Position numbers and translations under genes: made by a program. This document shows, piece after piece, positions 55,201-57,059 of a stretch of DNA of 64,000 nt. A model generated the notes under the pieces. That model did no database searches. It saw nothing but the letters and a program-made list of their open reading frames with translations, and was not told the origin of the DNA. Position 1 is the first letter of the stretch. Each line of letters starts with the position of its first letter. The stretch is from Streptomyces sp. NBRC 109706. GTDB taxonomy: Bacteria > Actinomycetota > Actinomycetes > Streptomycetales > Streptomycetaceae. Where the stretch lies: assembly GCF_000974485.1 (NCBI RefSeq), contig NZ_BBOM01000016.1:1-64000 (forward strand), given 5' to 3'.

Positions 55201-56968
55201 CGCCACAATCGTCAGCGTCCCCGCCGAGGAGGTGCCGGGCCTGCCCGGCGTGGCGGGCGTGCTGCTCCTCGCCTCCGGATGGGCCGAGACCTTGACGGCG
55301 GTCCAGGCACTGGACGAGGTCTCGGCGCCGCTGTGGGTACTGACCCGGGGCGCGGTCTCGGTCAGCGATTCGGACCGGTTGGCGAACCCCGACCTGGCCA
55401 CGGTATGGGGCCTGGGCCGGGTCGCGGCACTGGAGTTCCCCCAGCGCTGGGGCGGCCTCGTCGACCTCCCCGAGGCGGTGGACGCGGCGGCCGGCGAACG
55501 ACTCGCCCAGGTTCTCGCCGGCGGCCTCGAAGACCAGCTCGCCATCCGGCGGTCCGGGGTGTTCGCCCGACGCCTGACCCGGGCGATATCGACCGCAGCC
55601 CCGACCGCCGCATGGGATCCCAGCCGGTCCGGAACCGTGTTGGTCACCGGCGGCACCGGCGCCCTGGGCGCCGAGGCGGCCCGCTGGCTGGCCGGCCGCG
55701 GGGTGCCACATCTGGTGCTGACCAGCCGGTCCGGGGTGGCGCCCGACGGCCTGGTCGACGAACTGTCCCGGCTCGGCGCGCGAACGACCGTCGTCGCATG
55801 CGACGTGGCCGATCGGGACGCCCTGGCCGAGATGATCGCGAACATACCGGAACAGTGGCCCCTGACCGGCGTGATGCATGCGGCCGGAGTCGACGACCCC
55901 CAGCAGCTCACCGCGACCACACCGGAGGCCATGACTTCGGTGCTGCGCGCCAAGGTCGACGGGACACGCCATCTGGACGCCCTGACACGGGAGTTGCCGG
56001 TCGACCTCTTTGTGGTGTTCTCCTCGATCGCCGCGACCTGGGGCAGCGGCGGCCAGGCCGCCTACGCGGCGGGCAACGCGTTCCTCGACGCATGGATACG
56101 GCATCGGCGCGACCAGGGCCTGCCCGGCACCTCGGTGGCCTGGGGACCATGGGACGGCGCCGGCATGGCAGCGGACGCCGAGGCATCCCAGGGCCTGCGC
56201 CGCCGCGGCCTGACACCGATGGACCCGCAACGGGCCATCCGCGCCCTGGCCCAGGCGATCGACCAGAACGACAGCGATCTCACGGTGGCCGACGTCGACT
56301 GGCCCCGCTTCACCGAGGCATTCACGCTGCTGCGCCCCAGCCCTCTGCTGCACGCGTTCACCGAACCCGCCGAAACCCCCACCGAAGGACCGGACGCGGC
56401 CGCCGAACCGGAAGCAAACGCCGGCGCCGAGCTACGGCGACAACTCGCGGACGCTCCCCACGCGCAGCGGCTACGGATCCTGCTGGACCTGGTCCGGGCC
56501 ACCGCCGCCACCGTCCTGCAACGCCGCGACCCGCACGCGATCGGAGCCGGAGAAGCCTTCAAGGACCTCGGCTTCGACTCCCTGATGGCCGTCGAGTTCC
56601 GCGACCAGCTCAACCGTCGGACCGGCCTGAAGTTCCCCGTCAGCCTCGTCTTCAACTTCCGCTCGCCGCAGGCGGTCGCCGAACTGCTCCTCGGCGAACT
56701 CGCACCGGAACAGACCACCCGAGACGACTCCGACCCCCGCGACGCCGAGATCCGCGGCGCCCTCGCCGCGATCCCGATCGAGCGGCTGCGGGAGGCCGGA
56801 CTCGTGGACACACTCCTGAAACTGGCGGAACCCAACGGCAGCACCATCGAGCCGGCCTCGCCCGAGAGGCACGACCCGCTGGACGACCTGGACGCCGAAG
56901 CCCTCATCGAAATCGCGCTCGACGCCGCCCGGCACGACGCCAGCCCTGGAGAAGGTAATGACCGCTGA
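28184..56968 (+). CDS. Modular type I polyketide synthase, six modules (m7-m12)
   Basis: A complete hexamodular PKS of 9594 residues (about 1 MDa), larger than most bacterial proteins. Order: N-terminal docking helix, m7 KS-AT-DH-ER-KR-ACP, m8 KS-AT-KR-ACP, m9 KS-AT-KR-ACP, m10 KS-AT-KR-ACP, m11 KS-AT-DH-KR-ACP, m12 KS-AT-KR-ACP, C-terminal docking region. ATG 28184 is chosen over the in-frame GTG at 28175 because GAAGGG (28170-28175) sits 8 nt upstream of the ATG and overlaps the GTG. All six KSs keep Cys-His-His, all ACPs have GFDSL, and all KRs keep Ser-Tyr-Asn-Lys. AT motifs predict methylmalonyl for m7, m8 and m11, malonyl for m9, m10 and m12. The stop at 56966-56968 overlaps the start of the next gene by 11 nt, pointing to translational coupling. 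The protein should receive the chain from m6 and hand it to m13. Confidence 0.97.
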   Translation: MVDEAQLLKQLKWMTTELRQAQRSLRQAEERDHEPIAIVGVSCRFPGGVQTPDELWQLVRDGVDGIGDFPTNRGWSDEFDGDFARQGGFLHDADRFDAALFGISPREALAMDPQQRLLMESAWEVIESAGIDPQSLRRTRTGVYVGTNGQDYATLANADDMDGYGATGASASVISGRVAYAFGLEGPAVTVDTACSSSLVALHLAAQALRAGECELALVGGVTVMTTPAAFTEFARQDGLAGDGRCKAFSASADGTGWGEGIGLLLVERLSDAQRNGHQVLAVVRGSAVNQDGASNGLTAPNGPSQQRVIRQALTNARLTTADVDAVEAHGTGTRLGDPIEAQALLATYGQGRGEGGEPLWLGSVKSNIGHTQAAAGVAGVIKMVLALRHGVLPATLHVDDPSPQVDWSAGAVALLTGSRDWPEVDRPRRAAVSSFGISGTNAHVILEQGPEVAAVGGGGAGGGVTAWVVSAKSEGALRGQLERLRSFVAERPELSPVDVGWSLAMGRAGLEHRAVVVGAGRDELLAGLSGASSVAAGSGGVVWVFPGQGSQWVGMARGLWESSEVFRERLLECEAALSEHVDWSLSEVLLSGDDDVVRVDVVQPVLWAVMVSLAEVWRSAGVVPSAVVGHSQGEIAAACVGGWLSLEDAARVVALRSRALVAVAGGGGMVSVAAGRETVDDLTADSSGLSVAAVNGPSSTVVSGEVEALEALLAECEVRGIRARRIAVDYASHSAQMEQLRERILTDLAPVSPSIGQIPMLSTLTGAPVDGGLDAGYWFDNLRSTVRFEDAIRTLLTQGARTFIEVSAHPVLTVGIEETIDDVQAAAVALGTLRRDEGGKRRLLASFGEAWQAGVDVDWSTVLTGRRVPLPTYAFQRERFWPRSLPGGGGEFGIGHALLGTAVSLAEGDGAVLTGRLSVNGQPWLADHMVSGRLVVPGTALVEMVLRAGQEVGCGLLRELVLRAPLVLPEAGGVQVQVRVEGPDGAGDRPVHVHARIDGTEEWVLHASGQLAASEAESADFDLTVWPPQGAAALDVDGFYDELAGAGFGYGPMFQGVRAAWRDESGVYAEIDFSESVDGFGIHPALLDAALHPANLLADGSGASDEPAAQGPRLPFAWSGVELFAVGATVLRVAIRTEGEGIVVRAADGAGAPVAIVRSLVSRPVSAEQLSSAGRGDDALFSIEWTALPPRAASADEAEFATLLAGEGPVERVLGEVLRGVQEWLADESSFGSRLAVVTRGAVPASPGGAVDVVGAAVWGLVRSAQSEHPDRIVLVDADPTTDDPDLALLAGVDEPQVAIRGGEVLVPRLTRAVSGGLTLPSRNWQLLPGADGTLESLHVETADEPPLEAGQVRVAVRAAGVNFRDVLLGLGMYPEPGVMGAEAAGVVVEVGQDVADLNVGDRVFGFFNGGFAAQAVTDRRLLVRVPAGWSWAQAASLPVVFATAWYGLRDLAGTTTGESVLIHAAAGGVGMAAVQLARHWGLEIYATASPGKWPTVIDNGVDPARIASSRDLAFEEQIRAATGGRGVDVVLNSLAGEFVDASLRLLRPGGRFVEMGKTDVRTDLEVPYFAFALPDAGPERMGRILAEVVALFERGVLEPLPLTAWDVREAVAAWRFMAQARHVGKNVLSVPAPPNRDGTVLITGGTGTLGGLLARHLAAEHGVRRLLLLSRQGPDAPGATDLTAELATLGAAAQVVACDAADRDALAAVLTDIPDDAPLTGVVHAAGVLDDGVFTALTPQRLETVLRAKATAAVNLDELTRDADLALFVLYSSATATFGTPGQANYAAANAFLDALAARRRAAGLPGLSLAWDMWQQASTMTGHLQDDRLARGLSTEQGLALFDAALTRPAAHLVPINLDLASLRTAGEVPALLRGLVTGRVRRGIAQTSGTGLALAQRLRAAPEAQRAQMLLELVRSSAATVLGHVSADAVGERQAFKELGFDSLTAVELRNRLNTATGLRLPATLVFDYPNPTALTDHLLSQFFGESEALPESPRPVTTAGTDEPIAIVAMACRFPGGVANPDQLWELVADGVDTMVPFPTDRGWPTNLASQVAGVGGFVHEADGFDADLFGISPREALAMDPQQRLALESAWETFEAAGLDPRSLRGRSIGVFAGAASSGYGMNARLPEGADGHQVTGSTTSVISGRIAYSFGLEGPAVTVDTACSSSLVAMHLAAQALRAGECELALAGAVTVMVTPGMIAEFDRQDGLAADGRCKAFAASADGTGWGEGVGLVLLERLSDARRNGHQVLAVVRGSAINQDGASNGLTAPNGPSQQRVIRQALANARLTGADVDVVEAHGTGTRLGDPIEAQALLATYGQGRGEGGEPLWLGSVKSNIGHTQAAAGVAGVIKMVLALRHGVLPATLHVDEPSPQVDWSAGAVSLLTGSRAWPEVDRPRRAGVSSFGISGTNAHVILEQAPEVAVVDEERPVGGVTAWVVSAKSEGALRGQLERLRSFVGAKPELSPVDVGWSLAMGRAGLEHRAVVVGAGRDELLAGLSGAAVGVAGSGGVVWVFPGQGSQWVGMARGLWESSEVFRERLIECEAALSEHVDWSLTGVLLDGDDDVVRVDVVQPVLWAVMVSLAEVWRSAGVVPSAVVGHSQGEIAAACVAGWLSLEDAARVVALRSKALVAVAGGGGGGMVSVAAGRETVDDLTSGSPGLSVAAVNGPSSTVVSGEVDALEALLVECERRGIRARRIAVDYASHSSQMEQLRERILTDLAPVSPSIGRIPMLSTLTGAPVDGGLGAGYWFDNLRSTVRFEDAIRTLLGQGARTFIEVSAHPVLTVGIEETAQASDTRAVVLGTLRRDEGGMRRLLASFGEAWQAGVDVDWSTVLTGRRVPLPTYAFQHQRYWLEAPAPGTVQEVDVVESRFWDAVEREDLGELADTLQLSDAPQLLGSVVPALASWRRERRQRSVIDAWRYRVVWKPLQTPPPASLEGTWLMAGGVDEDVVTALAEAGARTVTLPTDTAWDRAGLVERIAALPEVRGVVAMPADSTGVVDRLAALVGLVRALGDAEVDAPLWLLTRGAISVGASDRLTDPTAAALWGLGRVAALEYPRRWGGMIDLPTELDARTAARLAGILTARDDSGGEDQIAVRGSGLYGRRMVRALPTTVEPEPWQPSGTVLITGGTGALGTVVARWLAGRGVPHLVLTSRSGTAPDGLVTELETLGTQVTVTACDVTDRTTLATVIADIPEQWPLHGIVHAAGIGDAQLLEHTDRESVTAIAGAKIEGTLNLDQLTAELPLELFLVFSSGAAVWGGAGQGAYAAGNAFLDAWIQHRHDRGLPGTSIAWGPWDDAGLAVQGDTQEVLRRRGLSPMEPALAIQTLAIAIDAGESGLAVADVEWSTFANSFTAVRSSPLLAELPEAQSALAAAGDDDAGSAGLPQQLATVPATERRHLLLDVVRTHAAAVLGHAGADAVEPGRAFRELGFDSLMAVEVRNRLQTATGLRLPTTLVFDHPTPLAMVDFLLAELSDGELDDAPSEAESTPVAVDEPIAIVGMACRFPGGVTSPETLWELVDVAADAVGPFPDDRGWPRSMAGWGGFLPNADEFDADLFGISPREALAMDPQQRLLLEAAWETFESAAVDPRALRGSTTGVFVGGSVSGYGTGTQAPDDGDGHLLTGNATSVMSGRVAYTFGLEGPAVTVDTACSSSLVALHLAAQALRSGECELALAGGVTVMATPGAFAEFERQGGLASDGRCKSFAAAADGMGWGEGIGLLLVERLSDAQRNGHQVLAVVRGSAVNQDGASNGLTAPSSPSQQRVIRQALANARLTTADVDAVEAHGTGTRLGDPIEAQALLATYGQGRGEDGEPLWLGSIKSNIGHTQAAAGVAGVIKMVLALRHGVLPATLHVDEPSPQVDWSAGAVSLLTGSREWPEVGRPRRAAVSSFGISGTNAHVILEQAPESEPVTELAVGWSGLVPWVVSAKSEAGLRGQVARLRSFVADRPELDAVDVGWSLATTRAALEHRVVLSGDGDVLATGAVTEGRTAFLFTGQGSQRAGMGLGLYAAFPVFAEAFDAVCARLDMRWERPLREVLTDGVGLDETGWAQAGLFALEVAAFRLVESWGVVPDVLLGHSLGEIVAAHAAGVLDLDDACVLVAERGRLMQALPSGGGMLAVQATEADVADSGLDLAAVNGPNSVVLSGNSDAIERYAAECAERGWRFTILTVSHAFHSALMEPMLDEFASVLNGLTFNPARIPIVSNLTGTVAEPGQLQQPEYWLRQVRHTVRFADAAAATAELGATRYLELGPDGVLSGMVQETVADATFAPLLRRDRDETDTAVTALGRLWTAGVNVNWLGLFEGWGGRIVQLPTYAFQRERYWPESLNAAATGGDSVDSAFWDAVERGDTEELAGLESALPALSAWRRRHREQSTLDSWRYRIVWKPLDGLPSSSLTGVWAVVGSGDAEVSAALSAAGATVANVPAEEVSSLPEVAGVVLVASGWVETLAVVQALGEVSAPLWVLTRGAVSVGGSDRLADPELALVWGLGRVAALELPGRWGGLVDVPAELDARAAARLANVLAAGVEDQVAVRGSGVYGRRLVGALPVVVGGEWRSSGTVLVTGGTGALGGRVARWLAGRGVSHVVLTSRSGVAPHGLVEELAELGCRATVVACDVADRDALAVVIAGIPARWPLTGVVHAAGLDVPGPLEEATPEAFASVLRAKVDGTRYLDELTAGLSLDLFVVFSSIAATWGSGGQGAYAAGNAFLDAWVQHRRDRGLAGTSVAWGPWAEAGMVTLGDAEAYLRRRGLIPMDPAMAIRALAQAVDGRETCVTVADTDWSVFTSAFTSVRPSPLLSDLPEAPDTLKTTSNSDAGSGLGQQLLDSPAPERARVLLDLVREQAASVLGHSGAESVEAGRAFRDLGFDSLMAVELRNLLTAHTGLTLPATLVFDYPTPRVLTDYLLSQLLGAVRPASLLPARAGGATDEPIAIVGMACRYPGGVTSPEQLWDLVAHGMDGVSAFPTDRDWPADVAGIAGGLGGFIHDADEFDAALFGISPREALAMDPQQRLLLEAAWETFESAGMDPQSLRGSSMGVFAGASSSGYGHGGVAGSDGHLLTGMASSVISGRLAYVFGLEGPAVTVDTACSSSLVALHLAAQALRSGECDLALAGGVTVMVTPGAFAEFDRQDGLAPDGRCKSFAAAADGTGWAEGVGLLLVERLSEAQRNGHRVLAVVRGSAVNQDGASNGLTAPNGPSQQRVIRQALANAQLTTTDVDVVEAHGTGTRLGDPIEAQALLATYGQTRDQDDPLWLGSIKSNIGHTQAAAGVAGIIKMVLAMRHGLMPPTLHVDEPSPAVDWSAGAVALLREAREWPEVGRPRRAAVSSFGISGTNAHVILEQAPEPEPVSELSVGWPGLVPWVVSAKSAAGVRGQVARLRSFVAERPALDAVDVGWSLATTRAALEHRVVLAGDGDVLATGVAGEGRTAFLFTGQGAQRAGMGLGLYAAFPVFAEAFDAVCARLDMRWERPLREVLTDGVGLDETGWAQAGLFALEVAAFRLVESWGVTPDVLLGHSLGEITAAHVAGVLDLDDACVLVAERGRLMQALPSGGGMVAVQATEAEVVDSGLDLAAVNGPNSVVLSGASEAIERYAAECAGRGRRFNVLTVSHAFHSALMEPMLDEFASVLNGLTFNPARIPIVSNLTGTVAEPGQLQQPEYWLRQVRETVRFADAAAATAELSVTRYLELGPDGVLSGMVQETVADATFAPLLRKDRDETDTALTAISRLWATGVHIDWPAVFANWGGRAVELPTYAFQRARYWPEPAAETVGGDMTETRFWDAVEREDLEQLATELELREAPPALGDMLPVLSTWRRRRRERSEVDSWRYQVTWKPLTDLPPTRSLSGTWAVVGAEGTDVVAALTGAGASVIGVPLDGDWTGGQAVAERLAGGVEDLSGVLLLTDEAEALPPTPHGIPAPLAVVWSLLRALNGFADRTVPLWVTTRGGVSVGRWDPLRSPIQAAVWGLGRAAALEVPGRWGGMIDLPAELDTRAGTRLAGLLAAGVEDQVAVRGSGVYGRRLVGALPVVVGGEWRSSGTVLVTGGTGALGGRVARWLAGRGVSHVVLTSRSGVAPHGLVEELAELGCRATVVACDVADRDALAVVIAGIPARWPLSGVVHAAGLDVPGPLEEATPEAFASVLRAKVDGTRYLDELTEGLSLDLFVVFSSIAAVWGGAGQSAYAAGNAFLDAWVQQRRDRGLAGTSVAWGPWAEAGMVTLGDAEAYLRRRGLNPMDPALAMRALAEAVDGGLDPLTVADVDWPTFVSAFTSARASRLFAELPETERTDEPVGDSADEAQPWRAELAAASETRQQEILLDLVREQAASVLGHSGAESVEAGRAFRDLGFDSLMAVELRNMLTARTGLTLPATLVFDYPTPRALAGYFRSQLLGAARPASLLPARVGAATDEPIAIVGMACRYPGGAGSPEQLWDLVADGVDGMSAFPTDRGWPADVAAIAGGLGGFIHDADEFDAALFGISPREALAMDPQQRLLLEAAWETFESAGMDPQSLRGRNVGVFAGASSSGYGLGGVPGSDGHLLTGMASSVISGRLAYVFGLEGPAVTVDTACSSSLVAMHLAAQALHTGECDMALAGGVTVMATPGAFLEFDRQGGVAGDGRCKAFAASADGTGWAEGVGVLILERLSDARRNGHQVLAVMRGSAINQDGASNGLTAPNGPSQQRVIQQALANARLTGADVDAVEAHGTGTSLGDPIEAQALLATYGQERGEDGESLWLGSVKSNIGHTQAAAGVAGVIKMIMAMRHGVLPATLHVDEPSPQVDWSTGAVALLTEAREWPEVDRPRRAAVSSFGMSGTNAHVILEQPPAVSPDAEAPPVGDTTAWVVSAKSAEGLREQLERLRSFAAENPELSPADVGWSLATGRAALEHRAVVVGADRDELLAGLSGASGVAAGSGGVVWVFPGQGSQWAGMARELWDSSEAFRARLAECEAALSLYVDWSLTEVLLNDGDLARVDVVQPVLWAVMVALAEVWRSAGVVPSAVVGHSQGEIAAACVAGWLSLEDAARVVALRSKALLAVAGGGGMVSVAAGRETVEELTADSPGLSVAAVNGPSSTVVSGDGDALDALIAECRRRGIRARRIAVDYASHSPQMEELRERILTDLAPLSPATGTIPMLSTLTGVPVDGGLNAAYWFDNLRSTVRFEDAVRSLLDQGMRTFIEVSAHPVLTVGVEETIEAVQAEAVAFGTLRRDEGGLRRVLASFGEAWKAGVDVDWSTVLTGRRVPLPTYAFQHRRYWPQSLPGGGGEFGTGHALLGSVVALAEGDAVVLTGRLSTDAQPWLADHVVLDHVVVPGTALVEMALRAGQEVGCGLLRELVLQTPMVLSDPGGVRVQVRVEGVDDAGDRPVYVHARAEGTDEWQLHATGSLAEQITSEADFDLSVWPPQGAVAIDVDGFYDALADDAGVGYGPMFQGVRAAWRDESGVYADVLLPDSGVGAVDAFGIHPALLDAALHPAGFVLGDVEVSGPRLPFAWSGVELFAVGATVLRVAIRSVGEGVVVEAADGAGVPVAVVRSLMLRSVSAGQLSSAGRVDDALFAVEWSALPSVVVHAEPTDFSLLVVGDGSVEQVLGGVLRGVQEWLVDEGSFGSRLAVVTRGAVAVGSDEVGDVVGAAVWGLVRSAQSEHPDRIVLVDADPAATEDFDLALLAGLDEPQVAVRGGQVWVPRLARAVGVEHAVPSVVGGTVLITGGTGTLGGLLARHLVVEHGVRHLLLLSRQGPDAPGAMDLVGELEGLGARVRVVACDAADRDALAAVLDGIPVDAPLTGVVHAAGVLDDGVFTALTGERLNRVLRAKVTAAVNLDELTRAADLALFVLYSSASATFGTPGQANYAAANAFLDGLAARRRAEGLPGLSLGWDMWQQASTMTGHLRDRLARGLSTEQGLALFDAGLSRSAAHLVAINLDVAAARAAGEVPALLRGLVADRVRRGVAQASGAGLALAQRLRSMPEAQRRQMLLELVRGSAAAVLGHGSAEAVGERQAFKDLGFDSLTAVELRNRLNTATGLRLPATMVFDYPSPTVLSDYLLSQFFGAHELVPAAPTQLAPLDEPLAIVGMACRFPGGVTSPEQLWDLVDGAVDGMSAFPTDRGWPAEIPGGATGVGGFVYDADRFDAALFNISPREAVAMDPQQRLLLETAWETFESAGVDPRSLRGRSVGVFAGASPSGYNVAGAPTADGHTLTGNALSVLSGRLAYVFGLEGPAVTVDTACSSSLVALHWAGQALRSGECELALAGGVTVMATPTAFVEFDRQDGLAGDGRCKAFAASADGTGWGEGVGMLLVERLSDARRNGHQILAVVRGSAVNQDGASNGLTAPNGPSQQRVIRQALANARLTTADVDAVEAHGTGTRLGDPIEAQALLATYGQDRGDDAEPLWLGSVKSNIGHTQAAAGVTGVIKMIMALRHGALPATLHVDEPSPQVDWSAGAVELLTEARAWPQVNRPRRAGVSAFGISGTNAHVILEQAPEPEPVTETTVRRPGLVPWVVSAKSEAALRAQVARLRSFVAERPRLDAVDIGWSLATTRAALEHRVVLAGDGDVLATGTASEGRTAFLFTGQGSQRAGMGQGLYETFPVFAEAFDAVCEQLDARTKRPLREVLTDGVGLNQTAWAQAGLFALEVALFRLVESWGVTPDVLLGHSLGEITAAHVAGILDLDDACVLVAERGRLMQALPAGGGMLAVQATEADVTDSGLDLAAVNGPNSVVLSGDLDAIHRYAAECAEHGWRFNVLTVSHAFHSVLMEPMLDEFASVLAGLTFNPARIPIVSNLTGAVAEPGLLQEPEYWLKQVRGAVRFADGVAATADLGVTRYLELGPDGVLSGMARETVDDAVFAPVLRKDRDETDTALSAVSRLWTAGTDVDWRSVFAGWGGHPIDLPTYAFQRERFWPEPRPETIDGDALDTVFWDAVERGDTRELPGLESALPALSAWRERHQERSALESWRYRIGWEPLTQLAPATLAGIWAVVGHEDAEVSTALSAAGATIVSVPAEEVPGLPGVAGVLLLASGWAETLTAVQALDEVSAPLWVLTRGAVSVSDSDRLANPDLATVWGLGRVAALEFPQRWGGLVDLPEAVDAAAGERLAQVLAGGLEDQLAIRRSGVFARRLTRAISTAAPTAAWDPSRSGTVLVTGGTGALGAEAARWLAGRGVPHLVLTSRSGVAPDGLVDELSRLGARTTVVACDVADRDALAEMIANIPEQWPLTGVMHAAGVDDPQQLTATTPEAMTSVLRAKVDGTRHLDALTRELPVDLFVVFSSIAATWGSGGQAAYAAGNAFLDAWIRHRRDQGLPGTSVAWGPWDGAGMAADAEASQGLRRRGLTPMDPQRAIRALAQAIDQNDSDLTVADVDWPRFTEAFTLLRPSPLLHAFTEPAETPTEGPDAAAEPEANAGAELRRQLADAPHAQRLRILLDLVRATAATVLQRRDPHAIGAGEAFKDLGFDSLMAVEFRDQLNRRTGLKFPVSLVFNFRSPQAVAELLLGELAPEQTTRDDSDPRDAEIRGALAAIPIERLREAGLVDTLLKLAEPNGSTIEPASPERHDPLDDLDAEALIEIALDAARHDASPGEGNDR
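28280..34196 (+). other. PKS module m7: KS-AT(methylmalonyl)-DH-ER-KR-ACP, fully reducing
   Basis: KS is 28280-29535, Cys at 28766. AT is about 29810-30830 with GHSQG at 30071-30085 and YASH at 30374-30385 (methylmalonyl). DH is about 30869-31690: intact HxxxGxxxxP at 30968-30997, Asp at 31448. ER is about 32150-33087, with NFRDVLLGLGMYP and a HAAAGGVGMAAVQ nucleotide loop (about 32577). KR is about 33098-33850: TGGTGTLG, LDD at 33374-33382 (B-type), Tyr at 33545. ACP is about 33890-34150, Ser at 34022. Predicted output is a saturated alpha-methyl unit. Its DH, KR and ACP resemble those of m11, which lacks the ER. Confidence 0.93.
29572..30812 (+). repeat. Methylmalonyl-AT repeat block, copy in m7
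   Basis: Third copy. It has the SSVAAGSG segment of m4 but the SEHVDWSLSEVLL segment of m2, so it combines variants of both. Confidence 0.83.
34202..38683 (+). other. PKS module m8: KS-AT(methylmalonyl)-KR(A-type)-ACP
   Basis: KS is 34202-35455, Cys at 34691. AT is about 35735-36760 with GHSQG at 35996-36010 and YASH at 36305-36316 (methylmalonyl); a Gly run after LVAVA has six glycines where its sister ATs have four (about 36104-36121). FWDAVERED is at about 36814. KR is about 37571-38310: TGGTGALG, no LDD (AGIGDAQ instead), a Trp in FSSGAAVWGG and Tyr at 38003, the A-type signature predicting an L-configured hydroxyl. ACP is about 38380-38640, Ser at 38504. Predicted output is an alpha-methyl beta-hydroxy unit. 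This is the first A-type KR predicted to be active in the series. Confidence 0.91.
35497..36752 (+). repeat. Methylmalonyl-AT repeat block, copy in m8
   Basis: Fourth copy. It has the AVGVAGSG segment of m2 and a unique two-codon GGT expansion in the glycine run near 36110. The equivalent block in m11 (about 48738-49965) is recognisably related but more diverged in DNA. Confidence 0.83.
40209..40402 (+). repeat. AT repeat tract, copy in m9
   Basis: 194 nt identical, by my reading, to 44529-44722 in m10 (offset 4320), covering the AT from just after GQG to just before VESWG. Confidence 0.93.
41791..42297 (+). repeat. KR repeat tract, copy in m9
   Basis: 507 nt that match 46228-46734 in m10 with three mismatches by my reading (GTT/GTC in the VYGRR stretch, ACG/TCG before GVVHAAG, GCG/GAG after ELT). 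Similarity drops abruptly after the SSIAA codons. Confidence 0.93.
42725..42850 (+). repeat. ACP repeat tract, copy in m9
   Basis: 126 nt identical, by my reading, to 47165-47290 in m10 (offset 4440), covering the ACP core with the GFDSL serine. Similarity at the same offset continues into the following KS domains (m10 and m11). Confidence 0.9.
44529..44722 (+). repeat. AT repeat tract, copy in m10
   Basis: Partner of 40209-40402, bounded on each side by a single-base difference and then lower similarity. Confidence 0.93.
46228..46734 (+). repeat. KR repeat tract, copy in m10
   Basis: Partner of 41791-42297. The DNA just upstream of 46228 is unlike that upstream of 41791, which gives a sharp left boundary. 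Confidence 0.93.
47165..47290 (+). repeat. ACP repeat tract, copy in m10
   Basis: Partner of 42725-42850 at offset 4440. Confidence 0.9.
47441..52408 (+). other. PKS module m11: KS-AT(methylmalonyl)-DH-KR-ACP
   Basis: KS is 47441-48700, Cys at 47924, very like the KS of m10. AT is about 48965-49990 with GHSQG at 49226-49240 and YASH at 49529-49540 (methylmalonyl). DH is about 50024-50840: the first motif is HxxxDxxxxP (50123-50152), Asp in place of Gly as in m3, and the second Asp is at 50618. KR is about 51317-52040: TGGTGTLG, LDD at 51590-51598 (B-type), Tyr at 51761. ACP is about 52110-52360, Ser at 52235. There is no ER: the sequence passes from the KR structural half (GGQVWVPRL) straight to GGTVLITGG. 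Predicted output is an alpha-methyl alkene. Confidence 0.91.
52409..56734 (+). other. PKS module m12: KS-AT(malonyl)-KR(A-type)-ACP
   Basis: KS is 52409-53665, Cys at 52892; it has FNISPREAVAMD where the rest have FGISPREALAMD. AT is about 53920-54930 with GHSLG at 54173-54187 and HAFH at 54461-54472 (malonyl). FWDAVERGD is at about 54968. KR is about 55631-56365: TGGTGALG, AGVDDPQ rather than LDD, FSSIAATWGS with Trp, Tyr at 56063 (A-type). ACP is about 56440-56700, Ser at 56579; its end (VFNFRSPQAV) departs from the VFDYPTP of the other ACPs, as is common for ACPs next to a docking domain. Predicted output is a beta-hydroxy unit. Confidence 0.92.
56735..56965 (+). other. C-terminal docking region of the second PKS protein
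   Basis: Helices in the order IRGALAAIPIERLREAGLVD, LLKLA, a Pro/Glu/Ser-rich linker, then an acidic terminal helix (LDAEALIEIALDAA). This is a recognised class 1 C-terminal docking layout, different in sequence from the one that ends the first protein. It should pair with the N-terminal helix of the third PKS, whose gene overlaps this one. Confidence 0.85.
56948..56968 (+). promoter_or_regulatory. Ribosome binding site and 11-nt gene overlap
   Basis: GGAGAAGG at 56948-56955 precedes ATG 56958, with GGAG ending 6 nt before the ATG. The stop TGA of the upstream PKS is at 56966-56968, so the two reading frames overlap by 11 nt. This decides the start of the third gene and suggests coupled translation giving balanced amounts of the two subunits. 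Confidence 0.85.
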
Positions 56969-57059
56969 CTCGGCCTCCCGAATCGTCGAAGCGCTGCGGA
57001 CCTCCTTGAAGGAGGCCGAACGGCTGCGCGCCAAGAACCGGGAGATCCTGGCGGCGAAC
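56958..57059 (+). other. N-terminal docking helix of the third PKS protein
   Basis: About 34 residues ahead of the first KS, with a Glu/Lys/Arg/Leu-rich helix (ALRTSLKEAERLRAKNREIL). This is a docking coiled coil of the EALRxSLKExERLRxxN type, distinct from the LKxLKWxTTEL type on the second protein. It should bind the C-terminal helix of the upstream subunit. Confidence 0.85.
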
